A DNA stretch of 64,000 nucleotides from Isoetes taiwanensis (GCA_021234155.1 JAJEKV010000314.1:124001-188000); one strand, 5' to 3'. Shown: positions 42,128 to 55,659, counted from the stretch's first letter. Numbers and translations are program-made. The notes: a model not told the origin generated them from the letters alone.

Positions 42128-43720
42128 CTATAATAGTACGATAGTTGGCCGGGCATTGAGGGTCCCTGCCTTGTATATGGGCACAACTCTACTAGTGGTC
42201 CACTGCGGAGGGAAGTCTTCTTGCAATGCTTTATTGAATAATGTCATGAGGACAGGCACCAGTGGAGGCCCAGCCCATTTCAGAAGTTCTGCCTGCATGC
42301 CATCTAAATCTACTGCCTTCCCATTAGCCAGATGTTGTAGGCCCATGATGACATCCCCCTCTGTGATGACTAGAGCCATGCCTATCTGTGGATGGACTGG
42401 TGTCCGGCCCCTGAGCGGGTCGTAAAGCTGTTGCAAGTACTGTACCCATTGCTCCGAGGTGATGTTCCATGTGGGCTGTGCAGTCTTGCTCAAGACCCTT
42501 CTCCAGAATGTCTTGGGGTGCCGATCCAGGAGACCAAACATCTGTTGTTGATGCTCTACGAGGTATCTGGCTTTCTTGTTTTTGAGGAAGGAGCAGTATT
42601 GACTGATGACCTGTGGGCAAGAGGTGGGATCAGTGACTCGCCGGAGTTCGCGGTTGAGCTCCCGACACTCATTATCGAACCATCTGTTGCGGGGGAAGGT
42701 GGCAGCGCCCGAGGTTCGCCGTGATCGGTCTCTTCCAAAGCATCTCTCAGCAGCTGTGAAAAACAGGTGAGTCAGCTGAACAAATTGATGTTGAAGTGTG
42801 GGGAGTTGCAGCAGTCCCGTCAGGTCATGCTCAAGCAGCTGGGCATAGGTCCCTGCACGGTCGTAGTCCAGGCGCAGCTGGGGCACCTGGGGTGTTGAGG
42901 CAGTAGATGCACGGGGAGCTTGCCAATGGAGATGCACGAATAGGGGCTGGTGGTCTGAGTCCACTTCCTCGTCCCGAGTGTCTGTTCCAATGGAAAAATG
43001 GATAAACAGGTGCAGATCCTGTTCCTCGACCAGCAGATAATCCACCACACTGGAGCCGCCCCCTTGGTTCTCCTGTCTACAAGTGCAGCGGCTGGAAGAT
43101 GGCCATTGTACCAACCCATTATAAATAACCAGGTCAAAGATACTACCCAGCAACAACAACTGCCTGCCATAGCGCGAAATATGGTTGTCTTCTGATATCC
43201 TTGACCAAACCACCTCTGTGGGGTTCAGTTGCAAGACGTCCTCTGCCAGGGGCTCAAATTTTGGGATCTGCTCGGCTCCTGTACGTGCATTAAAGTCGCC
43301 AAGTAACATAACCTTGCCCAACTGTTTGTGCTGTTGTATGTCATCATATAGATCGACATAGGGCTCCAATCTATCCACACCCGAATGAGTGTTATAAAAG
43401 TTGCTCTCGGCATGTGGAAAGTAGCATGTTGCTATGAAGAGGATGCTGCCACTGTCATGCTGCACATGCACCCACAAGTAGCGATTGTACGTGTCTGTTT
43501 TGTGCAGTGAGACTGAGTGCCCCAAGGTTGCACTATAGTAGCAGGTAACCCCGCCATGCCCTCGCTTGCCTGTGCACTCATTGGACACCGAAAAATGCAG
43601 ATAGCTCGGGAGGTTCGGCAGTCTGCCCGACAGTTCCAAGATACCATCCAGAGGCACAGTTCCTATTTGTTGGCATTTGATGTAGACGCTCGATGATCTG
43701 TTCTGGTTGCAGGGGGGAGC
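42128..43720 (-). pseudogene. LINE copy A ORF2: AP endonuclease and linker
   Basis: The longest single frame of the window (509 codons, 42128-43657). It has G-K-R-G-H-G-G-V-T-C-Y-Y, F-I-A-T-C-Y-F-P, L-G-D-F-N-A-R-T-G (endonuclease Asp/Asn motif) and D-S-D-H-Q-P-L-F-V (Asp-His pair). The N-terminal endonuclease block with the W-N-x-R and Q-E motifs is missing or scrambled before 43657. The linker ends with T-F-W-R-R-V-L, L-A-N-G-K-A-V-D-L-D-G and S-R-V-V-P-I-Y-K, the start of the RT domain. A frameshift at about 42120 leads into the next frame. Confidence 0.88.
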
Positions 43721-43743
43721 ATTGTGCGGCTCCTGAGCAGTAG

Positions 43744-45226
43744 TTACAGGAGCAGTTGGAACAGCGAGAGCAGGAGGTGCAGTAGGGGTACTGGTAGCAG
43801 TAGCAGGAGTGGCAGCAACTTAATGTATTGCATCGGTGACCTCAGCAGGCGCCGCCCTAAAAATGCGAAGCTTGCCTCCGGACCAGCCCGCAATAGCCTT
43901 GGCGCAAACGCCCTCGACATGAGTACCCGGCGGGACTCTTGTTGCATCGGAGTGAGATCATGGTCGACATACAGAGTAGTCCCCTTCAATTGCCTACTCT
44001 GACGCAAAATTGCCTCACGCATTCGCATGTCTGCCACCGTGAAGATAACAACACGCGGGCAGTCTGTGTGTTGAGCCCGAAGGCGGCTTGCTCGAACAAC
44101 GGATGGGTATCTGCGAAATGCCATGCGAGATAGGATCGATCCACGGATGCGCAGTGATTTTGCCTCCTCTAAGAGTCCACGCACCACCACATTATGACGC
44201 CGGCCGCCTTGCTCTTTGCTCTCTCGAGTGTGAGGGCAATATTAGTTGTTGGCCAGGTGATGCCCTGTTATGCGGAGTATGTGGGCTGTTCACAGCAAGG
44301 GCGGTGTGGTGTGCGAGATGGAGCAGGTGGTGTCTGTCTGCTTGTTTGGCGACTTGTGGGCTGTGGGGCATGTGGACTTGTCTGGCCCCATGCTGCGGCC
44401 TCTGCTGCTTGGAATCGGGAGCCTAGCTCCTGTTGAAATCTCTACTGCTTGGCCAACTCATTCGTGCACTGCCGTAATTGTTCATGGACCTCAGCATGGA
44501 GGCCCCTGCCTTGCTGGGTAATGGTTGCTCGGAGCTCCTGTATCTCTTGATCTTGTGTCTCATCCCTACTCTGCAGGGTTCTTAGCTCTGCCTGGCTGGC
44601 TTCGAAGGCGGCTCGGACATTTCGTATTATGGTGGCAGACCCCTCAGCTTCTGACTTGAGGCGGGAGATAGTTGCCACTGTATCCTGCTCAACACTTGCT
44701 TGTCCCATGCCATAGTCTCTATGGTGGTGAGGAAGGAATCCACACGAGCTCGCAAGTCAGCAAGGCCCTGCTTATCATGTTGCCTCTCAAAGTGTGCCAA
44801 GCGAAGCCCGTCTTCTAAGTGTTGCATGCGGGTCCCCATCTCTGCAATCTGTTACCTCTCCACTGCCAACTGTTTTTTGAGCATGTGGGACGCTGAAGAT
44901 TGTATCTCTGCTGCCAGTCCTACAATCCGGGTGCTGTTGCTCTCGATTTGTTCCTCCATTTGTTTCATGGCCCTCGCCTGCGCCTGCATTTGGTGCGTTG
45001 TCGGGCTTGAGCAGCCTTCATCCGTCTCCCGGGTCGATCTCATAGATTGGGCCTTCGCCCGGGCCTCCTTCCTCATGGAAGAGGTTTCTCCCTTGTCCTT
45101 GTTATCCGATCAAGACCGTTTTCGCGACGGTCCCTCCTCCTGGTTCTCCCAGGTGGGTTGGGGCTGGGGCTGGGGAATGTCTCCCTCCAAATTGGGGTCT
45201 GGATAAGGGGCTATAGAGGTGGCCAT
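43744..45226 (-). pseudogene. LINE copy A ORF1: coiled coil plus RRM/C-terminal domain
   Basis: ATG at 45226 opens a Pro/Gln-rich start (MATSIAPYPDPNLEG), with a TGA after R-K-R-S. Residues from 45076 to 44442 form heptad-like coiled coil (A-R-A-M-K-Q-M-E-E-Q-I-E-S-N, L-R-A-R-V-D-S-F-L), frame-shifted once near 44700. At 43744-44190: V-V-V-R-G-L-L-E-E, C-P-R-V-V-I-F-T-V-A-D-M-R, L-K-G-T-T-L-Y-V-D-H-D-L-T-P. This coiled coil-RRM-CTD order is that of animal L1 ORF1p, not the CCHC-knuckle ORF1 usual in seed-plant L1s. Confidence 0.8.
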
Positions 45227-47031
45227 GAGGTTGTAGGGTATGGAAGAGGATTAGAAAACTAAAGGGCTATTAAGAATTGAGAAATGCTTAGAAAACATAA
45301 ACGATGCCCGCCCTCAACGGTTGGCAAATGGGGGTTTGGGGGGGTTCAACCCTGTGGGGGGAGGTTCGATTACTAAGGGACAATCACTTAATATTCCAGT
45401 TATATTTTTTAATACAATAGCTGAGCTTAGGTAATTGGAACACCATAAACGTCCATCATTTGGAGCACACTTATATTTGGCAAAAGGAAGATAAAAAAAC
45501 ATGAATATGAGGCATTGAGCTAATGCATTCATCATGGTTTATTGACAGTTGACAACAACTGTATCCACCATGGTTTACTAAAGCTGTTGTAAATAAAGGT
45601 GATATTGAGAACAAGGCTTTTGTAAATAAAGGTGATATTGAGAACAAGGCTTGAGACATGCTATGCAAATCCTAGCTAATCAAAGAACAAGTCTACTAGA
45701 TTGGCAGAAGACCTTCAGATAAATAGCACTTACACAAGTCTCAGAGATATAGTTAGCGCATCTGATATGCATGCTTGTAGGAGAAATGAAGAATCATCTA
45801 GTGGGGCAGACAACCAAACCTTATCTTAGACCATTGGCGCAAATCAACAAAAACGAGAAGAATAGAAAGGCGAATATATTGACTGCAGTGTTTGCCATTT
45901 TTGGACCCATTGAGTAATGAATGGATTTGTGGGGTTGTCTGATCTTGCAAAATAATAATATGTACATTATACCATCAATCTTGGAACTCGAAATTTTTCA
46001 ATTTGTTATCGCCATTATGGTTGTAATTCTAGGTCACAGATTGCAAAACCATGAGCAGAGTTCCATATGTGCCTAGAGTTTAAAGAATGAATGACATCTT
46101 CTATTCTTCAAAAACAAAATGGTAAATTGGCTTAGACCATTGAGACCCTCTTCCTCCACTACTTCCACAGTTGCAAAAGATGTTAAAAGGTTTTGTTCCC
46201 TTGAAGACATTAAAATGCTTCTACCAACAAGCAAAAGCATCAAATTCAATATCTAAATGCCTAAATAGGTTAACTTTCATTTCTCACTCAATAATTCATA
46301 AATGTTCAGCATCTAAGGACTTGCATCTATGTGAAGGATGAACTTAGCACATGCACCTAAATGATGAAATCATACATTGTTCGATGTTATATCATTTATT
46401 TCCATAGCCACCATCCTCGGTGCAAAACAAGAATTTTCATTCTCACGGCTTAATCAAAGCAATAATAGTCCATAACGTAATTAGGACTACAAGAATTTGT
46501 CACGGCGGCCTTCGCCGCCGCTTTATGCTTTTTAATAGGAAAAAAAAAGGAAAAAAAAGGGGCTATTTTGAATTCATGTTGATATGGCATACATTAATGA
46601 CATGGGATATCATATTGACCATAAAAGTTCACTTTGAAATCCAAATGAGACAATGCTACTGGGAAATAGTAATCCTAAAGATTTTAATGAACTGAAACAA
46701 TAAATGACCATATTAAATTTGCATGTAAAACATATGCATTAAAAGGTTGAACAACTTTGGGAAAAAGCCCCCAAAGTTATGAGATGGGTTTACATGATGT
46801 AGTATGCCGAATATTGTTAAGGTGATGGGCAAATTCAATCCATATCACTTTTTTGTTCTTGGTGAGCTAAGACAACTCGACACCGAGTTTTTGAAGAATA
46901 GGTCATCCTATCTGGTATGCACATGTCCTTTTGTTTTGGTCTTGATCATATATAGCGATGTTTTGTTTTGATTTGGTTTTCCTTAGCAGTTGTTAAAGCA
47001 CATATTATTTGGATGTCATCAGGTATGCAGA

Positions 47032-47390
47032 GGTCATTTTGTTTTGGTTTTGATCACATGGTTGGATTATTTGCACCATCAGGAATTTCCACACGGATTT
47101 ACAAAAAGGTTTGTACCAGAGCTCCATCGATGAGTCAACATTTGTTTTGCCTGCCAAAATTTTCATTTTTGGAATGGGTCATGACTCTAGTCTACTTTAC
47201 CTTAGGTCATTGGTATAGGTCGTTTTGTTTTGGTTTTGATCATTTAATTGGATTATTTGCATCCAAATTTGTTGTCAAGATTTGCAGAAGTGCTTGCACC
47301 AAAGTTTCACTAACGAATCAACAAAACATTTTGTGTGCCAAAATTTGGGATGGACCATGGCTCTACTTTGCCTCACCTGTCTTGCAATTG
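47032..47390 (+). repeat. 180-bp degenerate tandem duplication
   Basis: Copy 1 at 47032-47211 and copy 2 at 47212-47390 share TTTTGTTTTGGTTTTGATCA, TTGGATTATTTGCA and GAATCAACA blocks; a partial unit lies at 46914-46955. The open frame across them (46968-47432) is a by-product. Confidence 0.7.
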
Positions 47391-49940
47391 ATGCCAGCAA
47401 CTTTTGTCATGATCAATGATGCATTAACTTGAATCTTACATCTAAGATGAAGCCAATTTATTGATGCGCAGATTTAGCCATAGACATGGTTGCCACATAT
47501 TGGGTTTATATAAGAACCATATTCTCTCAAATGATATAGCACAAGTATAGCCATTGTTAGATGTCCATTGTTATTGTTTGTAGCCATGATTGTGAGGTGA
47601 ATCTATTTCCTCTTTTTGTTTTTCCAGGTGCATGAGGCCATTAATGAAACTTTATGCAACTTTATGCCTCATTCAAGGTTATGTTTCCTAGTTTTAACAT
47701 TAAAATCACACTTCAGATTTAACACCGCCACAGAAACTGTGCTTATAACTCAAATGTCTAACATGCTTCAGACAAAAGAAGTAGCAATATTTGGCCAGCA
47801 TTATTTGCTCTTTTTTACCTTTTTTAGAGATGGACTGAATATACGATGCGGATATTCAAAAGTGCCCTTTCTCATATTTGTTAGAATCATCCAGATTAAG
47901 AAATATTTAAGAAAGATTCCTTTCCTTATCAGCAAGCAAGATTTTGCTCACATCAGGAAGCTAACACCCAGCCCCATTTTATAGTTCAGACAAAAAAAAG
48001 TGAATTACTAATGCAAGAAACCGTTGGGTTAAATTAACAAAGATATAATCCAAAATCTCAAAAATTTACAATAACAAAAACTTTCAGAAGAAGACAATAA
48101 TAAAAACTTTTAGAAGAAGAAGAAGAAAAAAAAAGTACCCTTTGACACAATTAATAGAAGCTTGGCAAAACTGTCTTTTCCATGCCAATTTCTTGCCGAT
48201 AAGAAATGTTCCAAAACATAAGCATCAATTGTAAATAAAATGGCTCTGTGACACATGTGAGAAGGAATGGATGTGTAATAGATTTGAGAAATTTATGAAT
48301 ACATGGTATCTGAATGGCTCTGTAACACATGTGAGAAAGAATGTATGTTATATGTGAGAAAGAATACCTCTGTAGTACATGTGAGAAATTTATGAAACCA
48401 TAGTATTTAGAAGGTATGAATATGCAATCCTTGTTGACAAATAAAGACAGAAACAAATGCTCAGAGCCCATCTCGAAATATGATATGAAGGTCATTATCA
48501 ACAATCTTAGAAACCTGCTGACAATCTGAGTCCAATCTGCTTCAGGGGTTTGCAACACGAACTGGTGGCTAAATCCAGCCCAGAATTCAAGTTTGAGATC
48601 CAACCAAAAGAATTGGGGATCCAAGTCTATCTAGAAGGAACAAAAAAAAAACGTATCTATATAGCCTAAAGCAAAGGAAGCTTCCTAGCAAATCACTGGA
48701 AGATTGGGTTCGCTGCACGAAACCGTCAAAGTCACCAAGTAATTGCTAATGCATCTTATGGAAAAGAGCATGTCGAGAAGCTACATGTGAGGTTTGTGCT
48801 TGAGATGAAGACGTTGAATGAAGGATCATAGCGACTAGTCTGTAACCCCTGCAAAAACCTTTTCGCAGAAAACGTCTAATGCTTTGCTGGGCTGAAGCCG
48901 TTGAATGAAGTCGAGCTGAAGCCTTTGATAGAGGATAACCCTTGGCGAAACCTTTTCCAGAAAACCTGTTCGAAGCTTCAAGACACTATTAGAACCTGCC
49001 TTTGTTTCAAAGCTGAAAGAGACTTCTCCGAGACTCTTTTAATCTGAAACCTTCCGAAAAGTTCCAATCTCTTACCTTCTATCTTTACTACATGTCAATT
49101 TTTGAAAGGCTAAATTTTTTTAACATTTACACGTGTTCAGTTCTAAACTCGAATATTTTAAAAATAATAATTAACATAGGTATAAGCTAGCCCCTTACCC
49201 TCCTTATTACAATTATATATTAGAGATAGAGATAAACATTAGGACTACAAAGGATGAACAATGGAGCTTGTTTGAGGGAGTTGCCTCCATCATTCTAAAT
49301 CTGTAGGCAAAAGAAGTTATAATTCTAAGCTCAGTAAATGGGCTTCGAGCAAAAAAGGGCTTCCGATACAACTAACTTTCAAGACCTTCATAGCAACCTC
49401 GATAACAGCTGCAACATTTCTCATTTCAAATGCTTCCAATAGCAAACTTCACACCATGCATGCATATTCAGGCAGAAGGTAACACATGTGTCCTTCGTAT
49501 AAATGCCTTCTTATAAATGTAGCTAAATCTAGAGTAAATTTTAAACCTAGGACGAGATGCAACAACTCAATTTATGATCCCATAATTGCATCACAGGCAA
49601 ATAGGCTCGGGCCAATTAGCTGGAATCATTTTCATAGAGGGATTGTGCCTACTGCAACTGGAGGCTTTCTTTTTGTATGCTTGGATGCCTTTGGCCAGAG
49701 ATAAATCTGGGATATTGTATCAACATCAGGAGGTAGCAATGGAATCTCTAGTGGACTTCTGTCATGAAGGTAGATTTTTGCTCGAAATATATGCAAATTT
49801 TGACTGTGATATTGCACGGAGTAACTTATTTGAAGACATAGCGAGTTTGCTATTCCGGTAAATAGCCCATTACAACCTATACATGAAATCTTCAATGTTG
49901 TCTGGAGGGTTCATAACAGTGCCATCTGCAAATCCTTTAC

Positions 49941-50440
49941 AATGAACATCTTTGGGTCGTGGCTTCCCCGTTCCATATTCTTCACATATTCTTCCCAAGT
50001 ATTGCAGCTTTTATTTCAGTCTGGATGCTCACTGTCAGTGCATAGTCTCTAATATCATGGTTTTGCAGCGTTTAACTAGGAAGGTCCATCATTTGCATAT
50101 AAGCTAGCTGAAGTCCTAGATGACACTTAGGGCAATTTTAGATGCCAATTGAGTATCTTTGGAGAGGCAAACGGTGCTGAAGCTTGCAATGAACATCTTC
50201 GAGTCATGGCTTCCCCATTCCATATTCTTGACATTATGTTCTTCCCAAGTATTTCAGCTTTTATTTCAGTCTAGATGCTTACTGTCAATGCATGCTCTCT
50301 AATATAATGGCTTTTGCAATCTTTAACTAGAAAGGTCCATCATTCGCATAGTAAGCTAGTTGAAGTCCTAGATGACACTTAGGGTGATTTTAGATGCGAA
50401 TTGAATACACTTGGGGAGGCAAGCAGTGCTGAAGTTTGTA
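49941..50440 (+). repeat. 247-bp tandem duplication
   Basis: Copy 1 at 49941-50187 and copy 2 at 50188-50440 both begin AATGAACATCTT and share GGCTTCCCC.TTCCATATTC, GCTTTTATTTCAGTCT and GAAGTCCTAGATGACACTTA. They differ by scattered substitutions and small indels. Confidence 0.88.
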
Positions 50441-50884
50441 TTAAGGATAGGTTGTGCTTATCCATTATTATAGCAGATGGATCGCCATAATTGTGTGAAA
50501 GCAAGAAGAGGATGGATGGTCATTCATCATATATAGAATCAATACTTAGAATCAAAGCAGGTGCCTTGAGTTCAAAATCCACTACCATTTCCCATCGCTT
50601 TCCCAAGCATAGGTCGGCATCAAACTTGCAAACGAAGATGCTTTTCGCTTTGTTGATCTATAGATCCAGCTGCTACGATGTGCTTTCAAGCACTGTCGTC
50701 AAGGCACAACAGAACTTGGCAGTGTCGTTTTAGGTAGAAGGAAACTGAGTATCTGCATCTAAACTATTTTTTCATAGCTCAAACTATCTTATCTGCATAA
50801 TCTGCTTTGCAGAAACCAAGTTCCAGATCATTCTAGTAGCTTCCAATCTACTTTATCCACATATTCTGTAAAAACATACCCTGA

Positions 50885-50987
50885 TTTTTTGCATTTGTGT
50901 ATGCAAAATCACTAGTGCCATGATATAATCGGATAGCTAATTTTTGTATTTGTGTATGCAAAATCACTAGTGCCATGATATAATCAA
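50885..50987 (+). repeat. 56-bp tandem duplication
   Basis: ATTTGTGTATGCAAAATCAC followed by TAGTGCCATGATATAATC occurs twice, about 56 bp apart. Confidence 0.85.
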
Positions 50988-51709
50988 AACGCATAGCCAA
51001 GGAGCCACTAGTCTAGAAATCATAGATGATCGATTAGCCAGTTAGGCGGTTTCCAAAGCGTCTGCCCGGCAATAGGGGCGACCGATAGTTTACAAACAAT
51101 ACTGGGTTTGAAGTGGTTTTTGGCATATTTTGAGCATATACAACATATATCTCGAATATGCCAAAAACCCTCATAAACTAGGGTTTGCCCCCTTTAGGGC
51201 AACCCAAAAATGGAGCTGTCCTGCATTTAGAGAAGGGTGTCCATGTTTCACGCATTTAAGATTTGTGGATTAAGATGGATGGTTTCCATTACATTGCGAC
51301 AAGCAGTTTTAGCTGCGCTTGGAAGCCACTGGTAAGCACTTTTCTAAGAGCCAATAATCATGTGATTCTGAGGTGTATTAAAAATACTAGCATTTTTTAA
51401 AAAGCCATTCAACTCAACTCTCTTAGAAGCGAATAGAGACGTTCAAGCGTTTGGTAGAAAGGTCTAGGAAACCGCTTTCATATGCACCACTCCACGTGAC
51501 AAATAAATAAGTAAAGACAGAGTTGTAATGATTTGATTGTTGCAAAGGGGGAAAGCAGACTGTTTAATCAATCTCAAACTTATTGGAAATCTATTAGTAT
51601 GGTACAATTGCATGCTCCACTTATATGTATTTGGTGGTTAAAAATCTACCACCCAATCAAATATTTCTGGATCTGGACCAATCTAATAACAAAACAGTCT
51701 AGGGCTTCT

Positions 51710-54700
51710 TCAGTCATCCTTGCACATGCATTCTAGACATCTTGGATGCCTATAAATACTTCTAGCTACTGGTCGTATTTGTATTCTTTTACTTTCTTTG
51801 ACTGATTTCCAAATACTATCTTGAAACTCTTTCCATTCAATAGTCCTATTCCTCAAAAATATGCTTTCTAGTCGTCTCTTATTTGGGCGAATTGTAGGAG
51901 CTTTTCCACCCCCAAAATATATCCGAAAGCCAGTAACTAATGATGCTAATTGACTACCTGAATCCGTCATTGCAAAGACGTCAGCAGCAATACAAACGAT
52001 TGTGTCCAAGGCAGCCAACTGCAAGCATAGTTATAAAACATCAATCCAAAGCACATTTTGCCAGACTGTAAGCTGCAACTGTAAAGGAGCCTGCTGAAGC
52101 ACCTATCAATCTAGCCAATAATATAAGGATCTTAGAAACGGTAAGGGTTTATTGATGTTATTAAAAGATTTCCTTCAAACCTATCGTCAGGACCTTCTAA
52201 TGCTTAAAAAACAAGAAGAAGCAAACCTGAGAGGAATGGTTTCCAAATGTCTCCATCTCTTTTTGTGTTAAAAGGTCCTCTTTCGTCAAAAGGTTTGGGT
52301 ACAAACTAACAAGTGCAGACATTCTCGCTTGTCCTCCATATATATGAGCTCCTGCAAGAAATATACGGGTCCCACGCTTGAAGCCCAAAGCTGCCAACAT
52401 CAGCACGGCCTCTTCTGGTGTCAAAGGGCACTGGCCTGATTCTCTTAGTTTCTTTGCAGGCAAAATTCTGCATGCGCCATAAACCAAGCTGTAAATATAT
52501 AATTCTTCTGGGGGTGATTCATGGCGCAAATGTAAAATAGTTTCCTTCCAAGACAATGAGTCTGCTCTGGAGACATAACATGCTTATCCAACTCTCCTTT
52601 CCCCAAATTTTCCATATTAGAACAAGCCACTTCTCCCAAAGCAAACTTTGCCATTACTACTCTTACAGACCACAACTGAAATCATATTAACTATTAAACA
52701 GTAAAACAAATTCTTACTTTTGTTGCTGACTGAACTTTGCCAGCAATGGGAAATGTTTTTCCCTGTATGCTTCCAATTCCTGCCTTTCCATTTCACCACC
52801 TCCAAATTCACACATTGAATGAGCTACCATGTCAATCTCAAATCTGAGGTGTAAGCCAACAAACTTCATCATAGTTCTTCCACTGCTATCATTGACTCTA
52901 TGATGATGGCTTTCTCCACCAGTTCGCATCCGTTCAACTAAAAGTTCTCCCATATGTTGGATTTTTGGGACAAATTTCAATGCATGAAAGTTGCATCGGC
53001 AACGCAGTCGCTAAGATTATAAAAACAATATGTCAATAACTTATTATTTTTTCTGTCAATACAACAGCACTCAAGGACAATAATCAATAGCATAGAAAAA
53101 CCATTTCAACGACCTCCATTGCACAAGCACAACATCCATATAGGTTGCAATTAGTAAGCATATATATCTCACCTGTATATCAAAAGGTATAGGGTCAAAT
53201 GACAAACGGTTCCCAAAACCAAAAAAATGTACCACCCGATTACGAAGTAGAATTGGTAATATCCGCTCTATATAGAAACTAGGCTTAGATTCTTTCATCA
53301 ATTCCAAGTCAGAAATCTGTAAAATGTCATGTCATGATACACATCAATACCATCCTGATTTTATTATTATATAAAAGCATGACAGAAAATCAGTGCATTG
53401 GCAAGCAGGAGCATCACCAATAGCTCGTTACCTTCAATAAAACCGAAGTACGTAGCAACTAAAAATGTTCTTTCCAAATGTTAACGTGGTCCACAAGGGT
53501 TGCTAAGTTTGCATCTTAAAGAGCAACTCTGCCACTAAAAATTGCTACCTACTTCATGTAAGAACTCATGATTTGACAGATAAGTTTCAGGCTGATCATG
53601 CAAGCCAATTATCAACTTCGGAAAAATGAACAGCTTCCACGCTCAACATTATTCAGAAAATTGATAAAATGCACAAAATTTGTGCAGCTCAACCACTTCA
53701 GCCATTTTCTGAGAATCTTTTAAGACAATAGATCTCTTTAAAATTACTGTGTTTTGGCCAGCTATTGCAAAAAAATAGTCTGTTTACTTACAGAATTGGT
53801 AAGAAAGGGCGATGCTTACAAAGCTGCCAATGGCCTCCAAATCTAGTGATCTCAGCTCCATGGGTAATTCTTTAACAATATGCACGTCATGCTTCAGATA
53901 ATCAATGAAATGGTCTTCCTGATAGATGTCTCCAAACTGACTGAATAAGACCAAAACCAAAACCAAATCCAAATGAAATAAGATCTTGTGTTGAAAATAA
54001 AACTGAAATGGAACTTAAGACCTTGTGATCAAATAAAAGATTACATTTATTAATAAAACCTTCTATCAATCACAGGTCATGTCTAAGCATAAAATTGCTA
54101 GATAGAAATGAGAATTGTCTACGGCATAAAATGGTATTGACAAGATTTTCATAAGCTTCTAGCAGCTATATCCAATACTGGTTCTGCTTTCTGGATAGGA
54201 AGAATATTATCTAAAAACAGGTCTCAATAACATTTGGAACTCAAAAGACAGCCCTTATTGATGATTGTTACTCCCAAATAAGCAGAAGGGTTGCAGCCTC
54301 TTCTATAGCCTATTTTAGCAGGAAATTTCGAAACAGAAAGATAGAAGTCCTCAGTTGGGGAGTTAATGATCAAGGAAGGAGACGAGCAAGCAGATCTGAC
54401 TGACAGAAGTCCCAAAGACGACAGGCTGGGCCAACCCGTCCTCATTGTTGTTTAAACTCGTGCACATGCCTCAAGAATATAAATCCTTCTCCGAGCATGT
54501 CTATTCATATATATGAAACCAAATAAAAATACTCATTCCAAACCTCTCATCCTCCCAAACACTGCTTGTAAGAAACTTTGGAAGGACTAGTGTTGCATTT
54601 AATAGGCGCGCTACTGCAATAGCATTGCAAATCTGCAAATACATTGAATCTACTTAGCAATAATGCTTTAGCCTTTTTTTTATGGAAAGTGCTGCATTAA

Positions 54701-55659
54701 TATCAAATAATTAGGAACTGTTAATAAAAAAGTAATCAAAATTAGTTGTAGTTTGGTGAACCAAGCTGAAGAAGAGAAATAGAAGTACCGCAACCCGCTG
54801 TTGATTAAGCCCGCCATTTGCACTGACCATAATGTAACCCGTGCTTCTATCCGGTAATGGAGGTTCTGAAATAGTTACAGCAGAACAGGACTTAAGAAAG
54901 GCAAGATAGGTATATATAGACATAGTAGGAAGCTCACGTTTGTGATCATGAGCCCGTTGGTCAGCACAAGGTTTCCAAATTGATGCATCTTCAATTGGTT
55001 CCTTCCATAATTCATTTGGTTCAGGCTTGAACTCATTCTGCAAGATTAATAAGACCTTAAGCTCTGAACAAGAAAGTGACCCGTTTATACTAAACAAGAG
55101 AACAATACCTCAGCAAGAGCATGAGCAGCAAGCGCTAGGAGCCTTTCATATAATACAATAGGTGGTGGGGTTCTCCTTAAGAATCTGCTTGATCTGGCCT
55201 ACAAGTGAAGACCATCGCAATGTGAAGATCTCAGGAAAACACACCATACAGTAAGAGAATGTTCTTTAGTCAATTCAAGTGATCCTACATGCATTCTCAC
55301 CAACAGGGGCTATCATGTACCAGATCTACTACCAGATCTGAAGTAATAGTGCGAAACACACAAGGAGGAGTTAATCTAGAAACACGTTTCTATATAAAAA
55401 GTATCCATACCTGGTCCTCAGTACCAGCACTGAGCTCTGTGTTCCGAAGGACAAAACATTCGACGAGAAAGAATAGCATTAGCAATCCCAGGCAAAAACC
55501 CAATCCACGTCTTTTTCTGAACCGCATGGTTCCCATATTAACCTTGTTTCTGGCGCCCGAAGAGGTCCGAGAGAGAGGTGACTGCTGCAATTGACCATTG
55601 GGCCGTCTAAGGAATGGAGAAGAGGGCAGAGGAGAAATAGCTGGGGACCTGCTATGCAT
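51710..55659 (-). CDS. GT106 O-fucosyltransferase family protein
   Basis: Ten exons with GT..AG junctions give 570 residues without a stop: 55411-55659, 55109-55198, 54938-55037, 54789-54865, 54544-54632, 53820-53940, 53173-53316, 52718-53010, 52227-52467, 51710-52018. Exon 1 encodes a cytosolic tail and one membrane anchor (G-L-G-F-C-L-G-L-L-M-L-F-F-L, residues about 52-71), so a type II Golgi protein. Family motifs in order: G-Y-I-M-V-S-A-N-G-G-L-N-Q-Q-R; N-A-T-L-V-L-P-K-F; D-Y-L-K-H-D-V-H-I-V-K; R-L-R-C-R-C-N-F-H-A-L-K-F; L-H-L-R-F-E-I-D-M-V-A-H-S; G-Q-C-P-L-T-P-E-E; I-F-L-A-G-A-H-I-Y-G-G; A-D-V-F-A-M-T-D-S-G-S-Q-L-A. Related plant enzymes act on cell-wall polysaccharides or glycoproteins using nucleotide sugars; the acceptor here is unknown. 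Length is normal for the family. Introns are short except the one between exons 5 and 6 (about 600 bp) and between 6 and 7 (500 bp). Confidence 0.93.

Larger units (their letters stand above)
40262..45370 (-). mobile_element. Near-full-length L1-like LINE (copy A)
   Basis: About 5.1 kb: 5' leader, ORF1 (43744-45226), ORF2 with endonuclease, reverse transcriptase and C-terminal Cys/His region (40430-43720), short 3' UTR and pentamer tail (CTATTCTATTC). The 3' UTR contains the shared hairpin AAAAACCC...GGGTTTTC near 40372-40410. Both ORFs carry stops and frameshifts. The 5' boundary near 45370 is approximate; no target duplication was found. Confidence 0.88.
45371..51700. other. Gene-free interval rich in local duplications
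   Basis: No gene recognised. Structures seen: a 33-bp tandem pair at 45587-45652, a GC hairpin (CGGCGGC-CTTC-GCCGCCG) at 46503-46520, a 180-bp tandem duplication at 47032-47390, degenerate repeats of GGCTCTGTRACACATGTGAG at 48240-48400, a 247-bp tandem duplication at 49941-50440 and a 56-bp one at 50885-50987. Confidence 0.6.

Noticed and set aside
46968-47432. 154-residue open frame on the plus strand
   Set aside because: It spans two copies of a local duplication and resembles no protein family.
47616-47984. 122-residue open frame on the plus strand
   Set aside because: No family resemblance, AT-rich codons and no neighbouring exons.
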